Part shown: in pieces, positions 32,600 through 43,135 of the stretch | How positions within the stretch are numbered: the stretch's first letter is position 1 | How the letters are laid out: each line of letters begins with the position of its first letter | Assembly: GCA_944472135.2 (NCBI GenBank) | Contig: OX235270.1 | Coordinates: 131,483,632 to 131,547,631 of the forward strand | Length of the DNA stretch: 64,000 bases | Reading direction: 5' to 3' | Source: Trichobilharzia regenti | Lineage: Eukaryota > Platyhelminthes > Trematoda > Strigeidida > Schistosomatidae | Notes under the pieces: model-generated | Told to the model about the DNA's origin: nothing | Databases searched by the model: none | The model's input: only the letters and a program-made list of their open reading frames with translations | Made by a program: the position numbers and the translations under genes

Positions 32600-33720
32600 G
32601 TAAAAGGATGCAGTCTGCGACTGTATCTTTGAGGAATTAAACATTGATATGGTTAAGTGCTTCCCTCTTGATCCAATACACCTAGTGTACTTAGGGGTAG
32701 TTAGGAAGCTTATAAGTCTCTGGCAAGACTTAGCTAAAAAAAATGAGATGCACGTGGACCGTCTTATGCTAGAAAATATTGACGGGAAGATATTAGACTG
32801 TGCTGGAATGACACCCAGGGACTTCCCGAGGAAATGTAGGGGGCTAACTGAAGTTAGTCGGTGGAAAGCCACAGAATGTCGCCTGTTCCTCCTGTACCTA
32901 GGACCAGTTGTACTCAAGGACATAATGCCACTGGCAATTTATCGCAACTTCCAAAGTTTAAGTCCTGCAGTTTACCTTTTGCCTCACCATAGATTTTATA
33001 GAAATTACTTAGAAGGTTGCAGAGTTGGGTTAATCAACTTTATTAATGAGTTTGAGGTTATATATGGTAGGAAGCACCTAGTTTATAACATCCATTGTCT
33101 GCAACACTTGGCTGAAGATGTCAATCAAATGAGACCGTTGGAATCTTTTTCGGCTTTCCCATTTGAATGTTATATGCAGACGATCAATACATTCAAACAA
33201 TGCAATCGCTAAGTAAGCGGCAAACCGTTTTGCTGAAAAGGTGTTCCACGACTGCAAATCAGGAGGAGTACACAATGAAGTTATAAATGACTGTGAGGTG
33301 GATGCACGTAGGCAAATAGTTAACACCAGGAATACACTTATTACTTCCTCTTCACCAGATAACTTAGTTACAGCTCACGGTAGACCGGGTCTGATAACTA
33401 AGATAAATAGGGAAGGACTAATATTCAGACCTTAAGCAGAGTTTAGTGATTTCTTCGAGGAACCATTTAAGTCATCCCACATTGGGATATGGAAATGCTC
33501 AAAAGTTAGCCCATACAAGGTAGGAATTCGTCCGTCAGACATTACTTGTAAGTGTTTCGGAGTTCGTACAGATAGGTATGAAGTTGCGGTGCCTTTGCCT
33601 CATACTTTTCCATAACCTGCTTACACATTTGTGTCAGTCGTCGGCATTCCTGCGTTCAATTGCCAAGCGGACTATTAAGACAGTAAATTTTGTTTATATC
33701 ATATTTATCATTTCTTACAG

Positions 33721-33910
33721 AAAGAAAAGAAGAATTATGCTGTATTACGGAAAACTGGTTCCAAAGAATTATTCATAGTTGCCAGAAGTTGGGTGCTATC
33801 CGAAGACCTGTGCTTGTATCATAGCAGCATAACAGATAATGAAGTTGAGGCATGCGTAAGACCTCGACCGGAATGGGTGTTAACGGATTGTCAAATGTTA
33901 GCTGAACTAG
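33721..33910 (+). pseudogene. First recognisable exon of CACTA second gene, copy C
   Basis: Exon preceded by a pyrimidine-rich TTTCTTACAG acceptor and followed by GTAACT. It reads KEKKNYAVLRKTGSK.. to ..MLAELG in phase 0 at entry and phase 1 at exit, the same phases as copy A exon 25559-25742. The pattern (AVL..ELFIVARSWV..DLCLY) aligns with copy A (VVAIPNTWV..GLCAY). No ATG lies between the transposase stop and this exon in frame. The remaining exons are lost at the palindrome centre. Confidence 0.65.
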
Positions 33911-34061
33911 GTAACTATTTACATATTAACTACATTACTGTAATTAGACTCTTTCGTGGAAGCCAAGAATACTTTGCAGGCTACTAAACGAATATACAGT
34001 ATACTCTCCAATTCAGATAATCTGGAGGATACATTATCTCTTACCAATTCAAAACGTCATA

Positions 34062-34126
34062 GGTAGCGTAAGAAGAGTTCTTTGTCTCGACTCTGCATTC
34101 TGTGATTAAGCAATAAGAGGAATCTG
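34062..34126. other. Palindrome centre (~65-bp spacer)
   Basis: Unique sequence between the inverted arms of CACTA copies C and D. The arms start with TCAAAACGTCA (left) and TGACGTTTTGA (right). This is the breakpoint where the 3' half of the element was replaced by an inverted copy of its 5' half. Confidence 0.8.
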
Positions 34127-34279
34127 CCATTGACGTTTTGAATGGGTAGGAGATAATGTATCCTCCAGATTATCTGAATTGGAGAGTATACTGTGTATTC
34201 GTTTAGTAGCCTGCAAAGTATTCTTGGCTTCCACGAAAGAGTCTAATTACAGTAATGTAGTTAATATGTAAATAGTTAC

Positions 34280-34469
34280 CTAGTTCAGCTAACATTTGAC
34301 AATCCGTTAACACCCATTCCGGTCGAGGTCTTACGCATGCCTCAACTTCATTATCTGTTATGCTGCTATGATACAAGCACAGGTCTTCGGATAGCACCCA
34401 ACTTCTGGCAGCTATGAATAATTCTTTGGAACCAGCTTTCCGTAATACAGCATAATTCTTCTTTTCTTT
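34280..34469 (-). CDS. First recognisable exon of CACTA second gene, copy D
   Basis: Mirror of 33721-33910, 190 nt, same splice signals and phases, uninterrupted reading frame. The downstream exons are missing because the palindrome centre follows, so the gene cannot be complete. Confidence 0.55.
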
Positions 34470-34574
34470 CTGTAAGAAATGATAAATATGATATAAACAA
34501 AATTTACTGTCTTAATAGTCCGCTTGGCAATTGAACGCAGGAATGCCGACGACTGACACAAATGTGTAAGTAGG

Positions 34575-36615
34575 TTATGGAAAAGTATGAGGCAAAGGCA
34601 CCGCAACTTCATACCTATCTGTACGAATTCCGAAACACTTACAAGTAATGTCTGACGGACGAATTCCTACCTTGTATGGGCTAACTTTTGAGCATTTCCA
34701 TATCCCAATGTGGGATGACTTAAATGGTTCCTCGAAGAAATCACTAAACTCTGCATAAGGTCTGAATATTAGTCCTTCCCTATTTATCTGAGTTATCAGA
34801 CCCGGTCTACCGTGAGCTGTAACTAAGTTATCTGGTGAAGAGGAAGTAATAAGTGTATTCCTGGTGTTAACTGTTTGCCTACGTGCATCCACCTCACAGT
34901 CATTTATAACTTCATTGTGTACTCCTCCTGATTTGCAGTCGTGGAACACCTTTTCAGCAAAACGGTTTGCCGCTTGCTTAGCGATTGCATTGTTTGAATG
35001 TATTGATCGCCTGATTGTCTGCATATAAGATTCAAATGGGAAGGCCGAAAAAGATTCCAACGGTCTCATTTGATTGACATCTTCAGCCAAGTGTTGCAGA
35101 CAATGGATGTTATAAACTAGGTGCTTCCTACCGTATATAACCTCAAACTCATTAAGAAAGTTGATTAACTCAACTCTGCAACCTTCTAAGTAATTTCTAT
35201 AAAATCTATGGTGAGGCAAAAGGTAAACTGCAGGACTTAAACTTTGGAAGTTGCGATAAATTGCCAGTGGCATTATGTCCTTGAGTACAACTGGTCCTAG
35301 GTACAGGAGGAACAGGCGACATTCTGTGGCTTTCCACCGACTAACTTCAGTTAGCCCCCTACATTTCCTCGGGAAGTCCCTGGGTGTCATTCCAGCACAG
35401 TCTAATATCTTCCCGTCAATATTTTCTAGCATAAGACGGTCCACGTGCATCTCATTTTTTTTAGCTAAGTCTTGCCAGAGACTTATAAGCTTCCTAACTA
35501 CCCCTAAGTACACTAGGTGTATTGGATCAAGAGGGAAGCACTTAACCATATCAATGTTTAATTCCTCAAAGATACAGTCGCCACGGTGGTGACTTGACTG
35601 CATCCTTTTACGGAAGCTGTCATCAGTTCCTACTGGGAAAAAGCCATTTCCAAATGTCATTCTTCCGTCAACTTTTACTCCGGTGACTGTGCATTTGTCG
35701 CAATTGTGACCTACTATATATTTCAAGTCCGCTCTAGCCGGTGCATCACAGATGACGGCTGTCAAACGAACGTTGAAATGCCTATTAAGTCTGGTAATGT
35801 GTATGCCTTGACTTAATATATCCTTTAGTTCAGATACTAAGTCAATGCATAACTCTTTGTAACTGCTGGGTTTGCTAGGACCACCATATATACCTATCAG
35901 GAAAACACTGCTTAAAAACGGTGCCGTAATCTTACCTAACAGGGGCCATAACTGCTGGTTAGTAGACTTCGAGATGGACAAACCGTCGACATTCAACTGC
36001 AGGTCAATCATGTTGCTGGGACTTTCAATCACAGACGACATCTCCATGTAGTGCTGCAAACATTTTTTGAGACCGATGTGGCAATACATTCCTTCTCCCA
36101 GTAGTCTAGACTCGCAAGACCCACACATTCTCAGTACACTTCTAACAGTTGTTGGTAGTTGAGGCATTTTCGCACGGAATATCTCCAAGATTTTGTTAGC
36201 GTCTGCTTGTGAAATGTTCGTGGTGACCAGGATATTCAGAAGCAGACTAGTCAATTCATCACTTTCAGAAGAGACTTGTGTGCACATTTCCGAAGTACTA
36301 GCACATGGTGTTACGCTGGTGCACGGTGTCGATGGCACTACTTCGGTTTCATTAGTCATACTATCAGTGTTCACTGAAGAGGGCTCGACTTCAACAGGAA
36401 GGACGGCATGTGAGACAGCCTCCGTTGACGTCGACGCTGCATTTATCTCGGCCATTATCTGCGCATAATTACGTTTATATCTTCTGTAAAACGTAGTGTA
36501 ATGGCAGGTCAATTGTAGATTACGCTCACGTAATCTTTTCAGGTTTAGTATAGGGTATTTAGTGTTAGACTAGGAGAAAAATAGAAAAGGGACTACAGCG
36601 ACCACCTACCTGCAT
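34575..36615 (-). CDS. CACTA/Tnp2-like transposase, copy D, intact (~666 aa)
   Basis: Proposed structure: exon 1 is 36615-36610 (ATG CAG), a 40-nt intron 36609-36570, exon 2 36569-34575. This gives MQ plus 664 residues without interruption. It is a DDE transposase of the Tnp2 family acting in the nucleus on transposon ends. Motifs (approximate positions): NVDGLSIS with the first catalytic Asp ~196, QLWPLLGKI, GIYGGPSKP, ICDAPARADL with the second Asp ~277, HNCDKC metal-binding pair ~292, HHRGDC ~326, MVKCFPLDPIHLVYLG ~340-355, SAFPFESYM ~510. The layout parallels Tnp2 (WP, CxxC, D.MH-like blocks). The only intact transposase of four copies here. Confidence 0.85.
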
Positions 36616-37141
36616 GCTGAACAGTTTAAAAGTGTGCGCAAGATGTGGAACTGTAATGAAACAAACCCTGACATAGGTTGCGCTGTAATTAACATTTACC
36701 AAAGCAATTTTGCACTAACTGCACTGATTGGTCAGTAAGATTTAAAATTATTCAATAGGAAAATGTAGATTTCATGGATTTAGGAGGAATGCAGCAGTTA
36801 TTTCATGCGTTTCATTCATTTCCAGTCTCGGTGAAGTATTTTTGACCTAAACATTTTACCACTTACAGTAGTCTACCGAGTTAAGTAAAACTTTTCCAAT
36901 GCTTCCCCATTTTTCAGATATTGTGCCCAGTTTTCGCATTTTGTCCCCATTCCTAAACATGTTGTCCGCAATGTTCCAAGTTATCCCCATAACGTTCGCA
37001 CATTTGTCCGATCGGGGTGGTGTGTTGCATGTTTATTTGGATACAAGAAGAAATCGAAAGGCAATGAGTAACCTGTAAAAGCTAAGTGTTACATATGGTT
37101 GTTAACGCCTAATGTACTAGATTCGAATACATGAAGGAGAA

Positions 37142-37366
37142 TTGTCTATAGTAAAGCCAGCGTTAACAGCTATTCACAATGTTGCCAAACGACTTACAAA
37201 GTGGATAGCATACAATGACCTGGTAAGTGTACGAATTATCCTCGATGAAGGTGAGACTTCAGTGAGCAAGAATGACGGTTCGGATTGTGGTCTACAATCG
37301 GTAGATTTTTCGAAGTTACAACAAGCTGACCAGCTGAATATTATTCGGGATGAAGACATTGGCTGA
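37142..37366 (+). CDS. Hypothetical ORF, 74 aa
   Basis: An ORF just outside the CACTA palindrome. Its first half is helical-looking and basic (KPALTAIHNVAKRLTKW), its second half acidic (VRIILDEGE.., ending RDEDIG). A GTAAGT donor-like sequence lies inside at about 37221, so it may be an exon that ends there. I recognise no family. Fragment of host or TE gene, or chance. Confidence 0.2.
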   Translation: MSIVKPALTAIHNVAKRLTKWIAYNDLVSVRIILDEGETSVSKNDGSDCGLQSVDFSKLQQADQLNIIRDEDIG

Positions 37367-38369
37367 ATACAAATTGCTTGTTCAGTTCAAATAGTCAAAT
37401 TCTTACTTTTTGGAGATTTCTAATTTCATGTCGTCTATATTAACTGAATGTAAATGATTTATATGAAAACTTCAAATGAATTTTCCTAAAACCGCTGGTC
37501 TTCTTTTTCTAATCTTAATTGGCGAAACGTTTGTTAAGACGACTAGACGAATATATGACCTAATAGTGTGTTCTGTGACTGAGAACCGTAGTCGCTAAAC
37601 TTCGAATTAATACTGCTCGTCTAACTGTTATAACCCTATAGATATAGCTTTTTTTCATAGTGGATTACAACATCTAGAAATCCTAAGCACACTCACCGTT
37701 TTCGGAAAATTTATTTTCACATTTTAAGTGACTGCAAATAGGGAGTCATTTGAGGCGATAGGATAAATAGCTGTGAACACTTTCGTGGTGGTTGGGATAT
37801 ATTTACTTTTTCGACTAGGAGACGATCCTTTTGCCTAGAAAATTCTTAGGATTTCCAATTTTACTTTGTAACTGAAAGATAATGTGAAGTTGCTCACTAA
37901 GCTAGTAGCTACAGGAGATTACCTTCAGCGGAAACATACTAATCAGTCTTATAATTAGTGAATGTACCGTACAAGTGTTCACTATGAATTCCATACCTAG
38001 CTCATAAACATTATGTCTGTATGTCGCATACATTCAAAGCTGATACGCTGTGCGATGAGCTCTGTAAAGCATGCTGCTTTAATGATGGGAGTAAGAAGAA
38101 CATGCCAATCAGGATAGCATCACATGATTTATCGGCATATTAGAAATAAATAAAAGTTGTTTCTTAGCTCTCAAGTAAACAGTCTATTTGATGATGTCAG
38201 GGCATATTAACAGATTAAGGAAGTAGTTATCAAACCTAGGTTACCACATTCATCTGAACAAAATACTTAGCACTGAGCACTATGCAGACTTCCAACTGGC
38301 TAGATAAAGCGAGTTTAGCATATCGAACAGTACATAGTTATTATTCAACTTGCTAAATTCTACTTAGAG
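37367..38369. other. No recognisable feature
   Basis: About 1 kb of A/T-rich sequence without convincing ORFs or repeats. Confidence 0.4.
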
Positions 38370-39080
38370 GGAAAAGAACAAGAAGTTCAGCAAAGATGGC
38401 GATCTTTTGGGCGATTTCATTCGAAAAAGCTGTACAGTCGCATTTATATACATTAGTTTACTTGGATACAATTATTATTTATTTAATTCCACAAGTAACG
38501 AAGGAGATAATATTTTTCAACTTGATGTGAAGGTTTGAAGGTACGAATATAGATTACAGGGGGCGTAGAGACAAGATTACATTGGATTAGAAAACAGTTA
38601 CAGCATATGCAAAATTAATATTTGATAACTGTAGAAATAATAGTTTTAAAGGCGAATAGTAGGTGACAGTTATTTTCAACTTGATATGAATTACAAGGGA
38701 CTTAGAGACAAAAAATACTCAGGGAGAGAACGAATTGTAGGTGTGAACAAAATGAGCATATAGAAACAAATTGAAATAATAATAATTTTCAACTTGAAAT
38801 GTAAGTCAGGTGGTGTGGATATAGATAGATTTCAAGAGGCATATAAGTAACAAAAAAATTACACAGAATTAGAATATAATTGTGAAATAGTTATTCTAAA
38901 TGGATTACAAGTGTGATCAGGAGGAGCATAGAAACAAACTTAAAATAACTGATTTTATATCTGAAAAGAAAATGTGATGAATTGAATGAAGACAAAGGGA
39001 GAAAAATACACACACAACGAACAAGACAAAAAACATGCATTCCAAACAGACAAACAAACGGACAAGAAATCAACTGGTTT
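38370..39080. repeat. Repeat family W with degenerate tandem units
   Basis: Starts with the W motif (GGGCGATTTCATTCGAAAAAGC). Then a degenerate block recurs: TTTTCAACTTGATATG-like at 38511, 38670 and 38788, and an AGGGG.GTAGAGACAA-like motif near 38557, 38694, 38836 and 38917. The unit is roughly 120-160 bp. Non-coding. Confidence 0.5.
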
Positions 39081-39689
39081 CGTTTGTAAATTCAGTTGTT
39101 AAAATAAGCCAAAATCTGAAGAAGTTTCTTGCTATGTGGGAGAATAATTGCTCTAACGACAGAATATACACCATCCTGTAGACGTAGACACTTTCACATC
39201 ATATACATCGAAAGTCGGGAAAATGCTTTCAGCTGAGATAAACAAAAGAAGAGGAGGAAAACATCTCATCAGCTGCTGCGAACTACCTGAAATTACAATG
39301 GTTATAAATAATAACATTTCATACTTCAATGTTTCAAAGGTGATAGAGAAAACATTATAACACTATAATAACTATCTGCTAGCCATTTTGTGACTGTTTA
39401 ACACTAGCTAATATTTATAATTGTATATATTGATGGATTTACGTGTCTAAGTCAGCCCAAGCCAGTGAGTTTATGGTTTTGGTACCATTTTTGTTAACTG
39501 TATCTGACTGTGATACTACTGCTATGGTTATTTTTTATCTTGTTGCTGTCGCTGCCCTTTTTGTTGTGAGATTTTTTATTTTCCTTTTGCTGGTGTTGTT
39601 CTAATTGCCGTATTCCTTGTTTTCCTGATTCTAAGCGGAGCAACGCATAAAGTCGCTCTCTGTAAACTACATGTACGTACAACAACCCA
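39081..39689. other. No recognisable feature before RTE relic
   Basis: A/T-rich sequence, with nothing firm on either strand. A TTGTTGCTGTCGCTGCC low-complexity stretch lies near 39540. Confidence 0.35.
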
Positions 39690-42535
39690 CTTCTCAGGTG
39701 TGAGACTAGCAACGCCACCCTGTAAACAAAGTTGCTACAGAAACTTCAGCACCATGAATCTCCTTACGCCAAAAGAAAGTGTCTGTGTGGGAACATGGAA
39801 CGTCCACACCATGTACTTGACTGGCAAAGCTGCCCAGATCGCAAACGAGATGGAAAGATACGGAATTCAAGTACTGGGAATATGTGAAAGCAGATGGAAT
39901 AGGATGGACTCACCAAAATGTCAACGGGAGAGTCAGTGATCTACCCTGGTCACTCTGAAGAAAACTACATGCACACTGAGAGCGTGGCTATCATGATGTC
40001 ACCAACGGCAACAAAGGCCCTGATGCAATGCGAGGTGTCCCACCAACAGTAATGGCCGCCAGATTCAACTCCAAGGGAAGGAAAGTGTCAGTTATAAAGT
40101 GCTATGCTATGACCTCGAAACGAAAGAAGAGTTCTACAGGCAACAGTGGACAATACTCCAGCTGGTGACATTAAGATAATAATGGGTGACATGAACGCCA
40201 AACTGGGACCAGACAACATAGGAAGAGAACTCATCATGGGTAGAGAAGCTCTCGGAGAAATGAGTGAAAATGGAGAAATCTTCGCCAACTTCTGAGCCTT
40301 CAGTGAACTAGTGATTGGCGGCAGCGTATACCAACACGATGATATCCACAAGGCTACATGGGTGTCACCAGATGGGAGAACCGAAAACCAAACTGACTTC
40401 ATCTCAATGGATCTCAAGGAAGCTGAGGGGCAGCTTACTGTAAACAAAAGTAAGAAGAGGAGCAGACGTTGACTCAGACCACTATCTCGTACAAGGGACA
40501 ATCCAAATCAAGCTAAAGGCTTTCAGTGAAACAGCAGCTGCAGATAGATCACAAGACAAGTTCAATACTCAAAAACTGAAGGACCAGGATACAAAGGACA
40601 TCTTCACTGCAAACATAAGGAAAGAAGCCGAGACACAAGTCAACACTAGCTAAGAGATCAGCGTTGAAAAGCACTCGGACAACTTGAAAACGGTGTGGAG
40701 TCAAACTTGCATGAAAGTTCTAGGCAGAAAGAAGAGACAGGACGAACAATGGCTCACTGTGGACATTTGGAGACTAATAGAAGACAGAAGGATGGTGAAA
40801 CAAAAGATTATCCAGTGCATCGACAAGTAACAAAAACAGGAGTTCAATGCAAGCTACAATGCACTGAACAAGAGAGTAAAGAGGAGTTCCAAGGAAGACA
40901 AAAGAAAATATTATGAAGCCATGGGAAGTGAAGCAGAACAAGCTGCAGTGCAGGCAAAGGAGACCTCGCCACACTCTACCAAACAACTAGGTTTCTATCG
41001 AGGAAATGTTCGACACAAATTAGGCCAGTGAATGGTGACGATGGAAAGTCAATCACCAAAGAGGTGAATCAAAGGAAACACTGGGCCGAATAATCCTGGA
41101 GAGAATCAAACACGCCAATCTGGATGAAAAACTTCAACCGGAACAGACTGGATTAAAGAGAAACAAGTCGTGTATTGATCAAATCGCCACACTATGGGTC
41201 ATCATTGAGCAGAGTTGGAATGACAGTCACGTCTCTATCTCAACTTCATCGAATTTGAGAAGGTCTTCGATAGCGCAGCGTCGATCGAAAGGTGATTTGG
41301 CAACTACTTCGCTACTACGGGGTGCCGCCGACTTGATATGATTATTAGCAATGGTTTGTGCTCGAAAAGTCATTAGTTAATATTACTGTATAACACTGTG
41401 TGATTTATCGAAATAAAATCCTATCCGTAATGGAGTTATACTGTACCACAATGCCCAGGTTTTATACTTATATCAATAATCTCATGCAACAGTTGTACGA
41501 CAATGCTGCATGCCAAGTAATCCACAACGGGAAACTCACGGAATCCTTCGAAGTAAGGACGGAAGTAAGACAAACGGGCTGCCTACTATTTCCAATGATT
41601 TTCCTGATTGCGGTAGACTGGACAATGCAAGAGACAGTGGGCAGCGGGGAAACAGACATAAACTGGGCCCGCACAGAAAGAGAACTTGGAGGATCTGGAC
41701 TTCGTCGATGATATATGTCTGATTTCCCACAAACTGGAAGATATGCAAGTGAAAAGCAACAAGTTAGCAGAAGAAGCATCCAGTGAAAATGTGACTTCAG
41801 GTGAACGGAGAGAAAACAGGTGTGGTGATGAAGATTCCCCGCAAACAGCAACAGCAACAACAACAATCAGCCAGCATAAATGGAAGGAACCTGAGAGAAA
41901 CAACCTCCTTTACCTACCAACATAGGAAGTATCGTGTCAACTACTGGCGGACATAAATGACGAAGATATCAAAGCAAGGATGATCGAGAAAGCAAGACAA
42001 GCTTTCAGTACTCTTATGTCTGTGTGGAGGTCAACATCACTCAGCACCAAAAATAAAATCCTGATTTTCAACTCCAATATAAAGTCAGTCAGTGCTAATA
42101 TACGGATCAGTGACTTGCACTGCGCGTCATAAAGAGCATCTCAAACAATCTACACACCTTCAATACAGTTGTCTTCGCTCAATACTCAAGATCAGATGGC
42201 CAGAAAAGATCAGAAACAGGGATCTCTGGCAATGAGCGAACCAAACAGGAACCGATTGTGAAAGAAGTAGGCAGGAAGAAATGGAGATGGATTGGTCGTA
42301 CTCTGAGGAAACCAGCAAGTGACATTACTAGACAAGCCATTGCTCGAGTGGAACCCGAAAGGGAAGCGGCGAGTTAGTCTTCAGTGCAAGGGTGACTTGG
42401 AGGAGGTCATATGAAGAGGAGATGAAAGCATGTGGGCAGACTTGGAGCGGGGTGAAAACGCGAGGAGAGAACCGAATGTAATGGAGACGTTTGGCTGAAG
42501 CCCTATGTTCCTCCACGAATTAAAGCAAATAATAA
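39690..42535 (+). pseudogene. RTE-type retrotransposon relic, near full length
   Basis: A second RTE family, heavily mutated. Endonuclease remains: CVGTWNVHTMYLTGKAAQIANEM (39778 onward), IMGDMNAKLGPDN (about 40180), VIGGSVYQHDDIHKATWVSPDGRTENQTDFI (about 40310). Reverse transcriptase remains: QTGLK.NKSCIDQIATL (about 41150), FEVRTEVRQTGC (about 41550), LDFVDDICLIS (FVDD, about 41692). The C-terminal WRWIGRTLRK..SDITRQAI lies near 42283. Many stops and frameshifts; a ~120-bp V repeat replaces sequence at 41360-41478. It ends in an (AAT)n tail at about 42535. Related fragments: 53437-54735, 57236-57905, 58250-59690. Confidence 0.85.
41360..41478 (+). repeat. Foldback/MITE-like repeat V in RTE relic
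   Basis: Begins GTGCTCGAAAAGTCATTAG and contains AATAAAATCCTATCCGTAATGGAG. It matches the reverse complement of 27533-27648 and interrupts reverse transcriptase sequence. Confidence 0.65.
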
Positions 42536-42919
42536 TAATTTTTAGCCTCAGTTTTCATCAGTGTATATGCTATAAAAATATGCAAAGAAAAGCGGGATAT
42601 CGGTGGGAGAAGACAGAAAACAGAAAAATCTAATAAACACTGTTAGCTTGTACGTCGACATGTCAACTCAAGAAGGTCAAAGTTCATCAATTTGAAAACT
42701 CGCTTAGCGAGCTGATTTCACTATTGTGTTTGACTAATCAGTGTAATGGAAGTAATACGGTTATCAAGGGAGTGAGAGATTGACTACACTCTCTTTCTGT
42801 GTGCATCAGTTTGGTCTGTGACGTTTGATTGTTGTAACTGCTTCAGCAATTCGTAGTAGATTTGCTGTCTTTTGGGATTCAAGTTTCACGTCTCCAAGAA
42901 GCACATAAACCGCATAGAT
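42536..42919. other. No recognisable feature
   Basis: About 380 bp between the RTE tail and the SINE. Nothing recognised. Confidence 0.35.
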
Positions 42920-43135
42920 ACAGTGCGTCGGTGACACAGTGGTTAGGACTCTCGCCGACCATGGACATGGTCCGAGGTTCGATCCCCTGCCGACTCACAC
43001 CCGATATCAATGGTCGGCCTGCGAAATTTGGGCTACCGATATCACATGCTGAAAATTCCATACTTGTAACAAAAATACAGTGTGGAATCAAGCTGTAATC
43101 AAAAATATAAAAAAAAAATATAAAATATAAAAATG
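42920..43135 (+). mobile_element. tRNA-derived SINE
   Basis: 42927-42994 folds like the ends of a tRNA: GTCGGTG pairs with TGCCGAC (two wobbles). An A-box-like ACAGTGGTTAGG and a B box GGTTCGATCCC are present (polymerase III promoter). The anticodon arm is degenerate (GACCAT..ATGGTC closes on a 4-nt loop) and the unit is only ~68 nt, so it is not a working tRNA gene. A ~100-bp unrelated body and an A/T-rich tail (AATATAAAAAAAAAATATAAAATAT) follow. Confidence 0.75.

Larger units (their letters stand above)
28420..33615 (+). pseudogene. CACTA transposase, copy C, interrupted by RTE element
   Basis: Exon 1 is ATG CAG at 28420-28425, followed by a 40-nt GT..AG intron (28426-28465). Exon 2 runs 28466-29434, then after the RTE insertion from 32611 to the stop near 33615. 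Up to 29434 it matches the intact D protein with a few substitutions. After the insertion a 13-nt deletion near 32615, an 8-nt deletion near 33186 and a TAA near 33433 destroy the frame. See copy D for motifs. Confidence 0.85.
28065..34061 (+). mobile_element. CACTA/Tnp2-like transposon, copy C (left palindrome arm)
   Basis: Reverse complement of copy D (34127-37015) once the RTE insertion is removed. It runs from a CCGATCG-containing 5' end through the transposase gene into the first recognisable exon of the second gene and its intron, where the palindrome centre (34062-34126) replaces the rest. The 3' half and native right terminus are absent. Its lesions relative to D (RTE insertion, 13- and 8-nt deletions, one nonsense change) mark it as the decaying copy. 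Confidence 0.85.
34127..37015 (-). mobile_element. CACTA/Tnp2-like transposon, copy D (right palindrome arm)
   Basis: Inverted twin of copy C, with an intact transposase and no RTE insertion. The outer end (about 36880-37015) carries repeated TTGTCCCCAT/TTATCCCCAT/TTTGTCC motifs, a subterminal array. Because both outer ends of the C/D unit derive from the same 5' terminus, the whole palindrome has matching inverted ends. Confidence 0.85.

Noticed and set aside
35275..36468. Plus-strand ORFs across transposase D
   Set aside because: Antisense shadows of the intact minus-strand transposase, also seen in copy C.
42927..42994. Functional tRNA gene
   Set aside because: Too short, anticodon loop not formed, and fused to a repeat body with an A/T tail; a SINE head explains it better.
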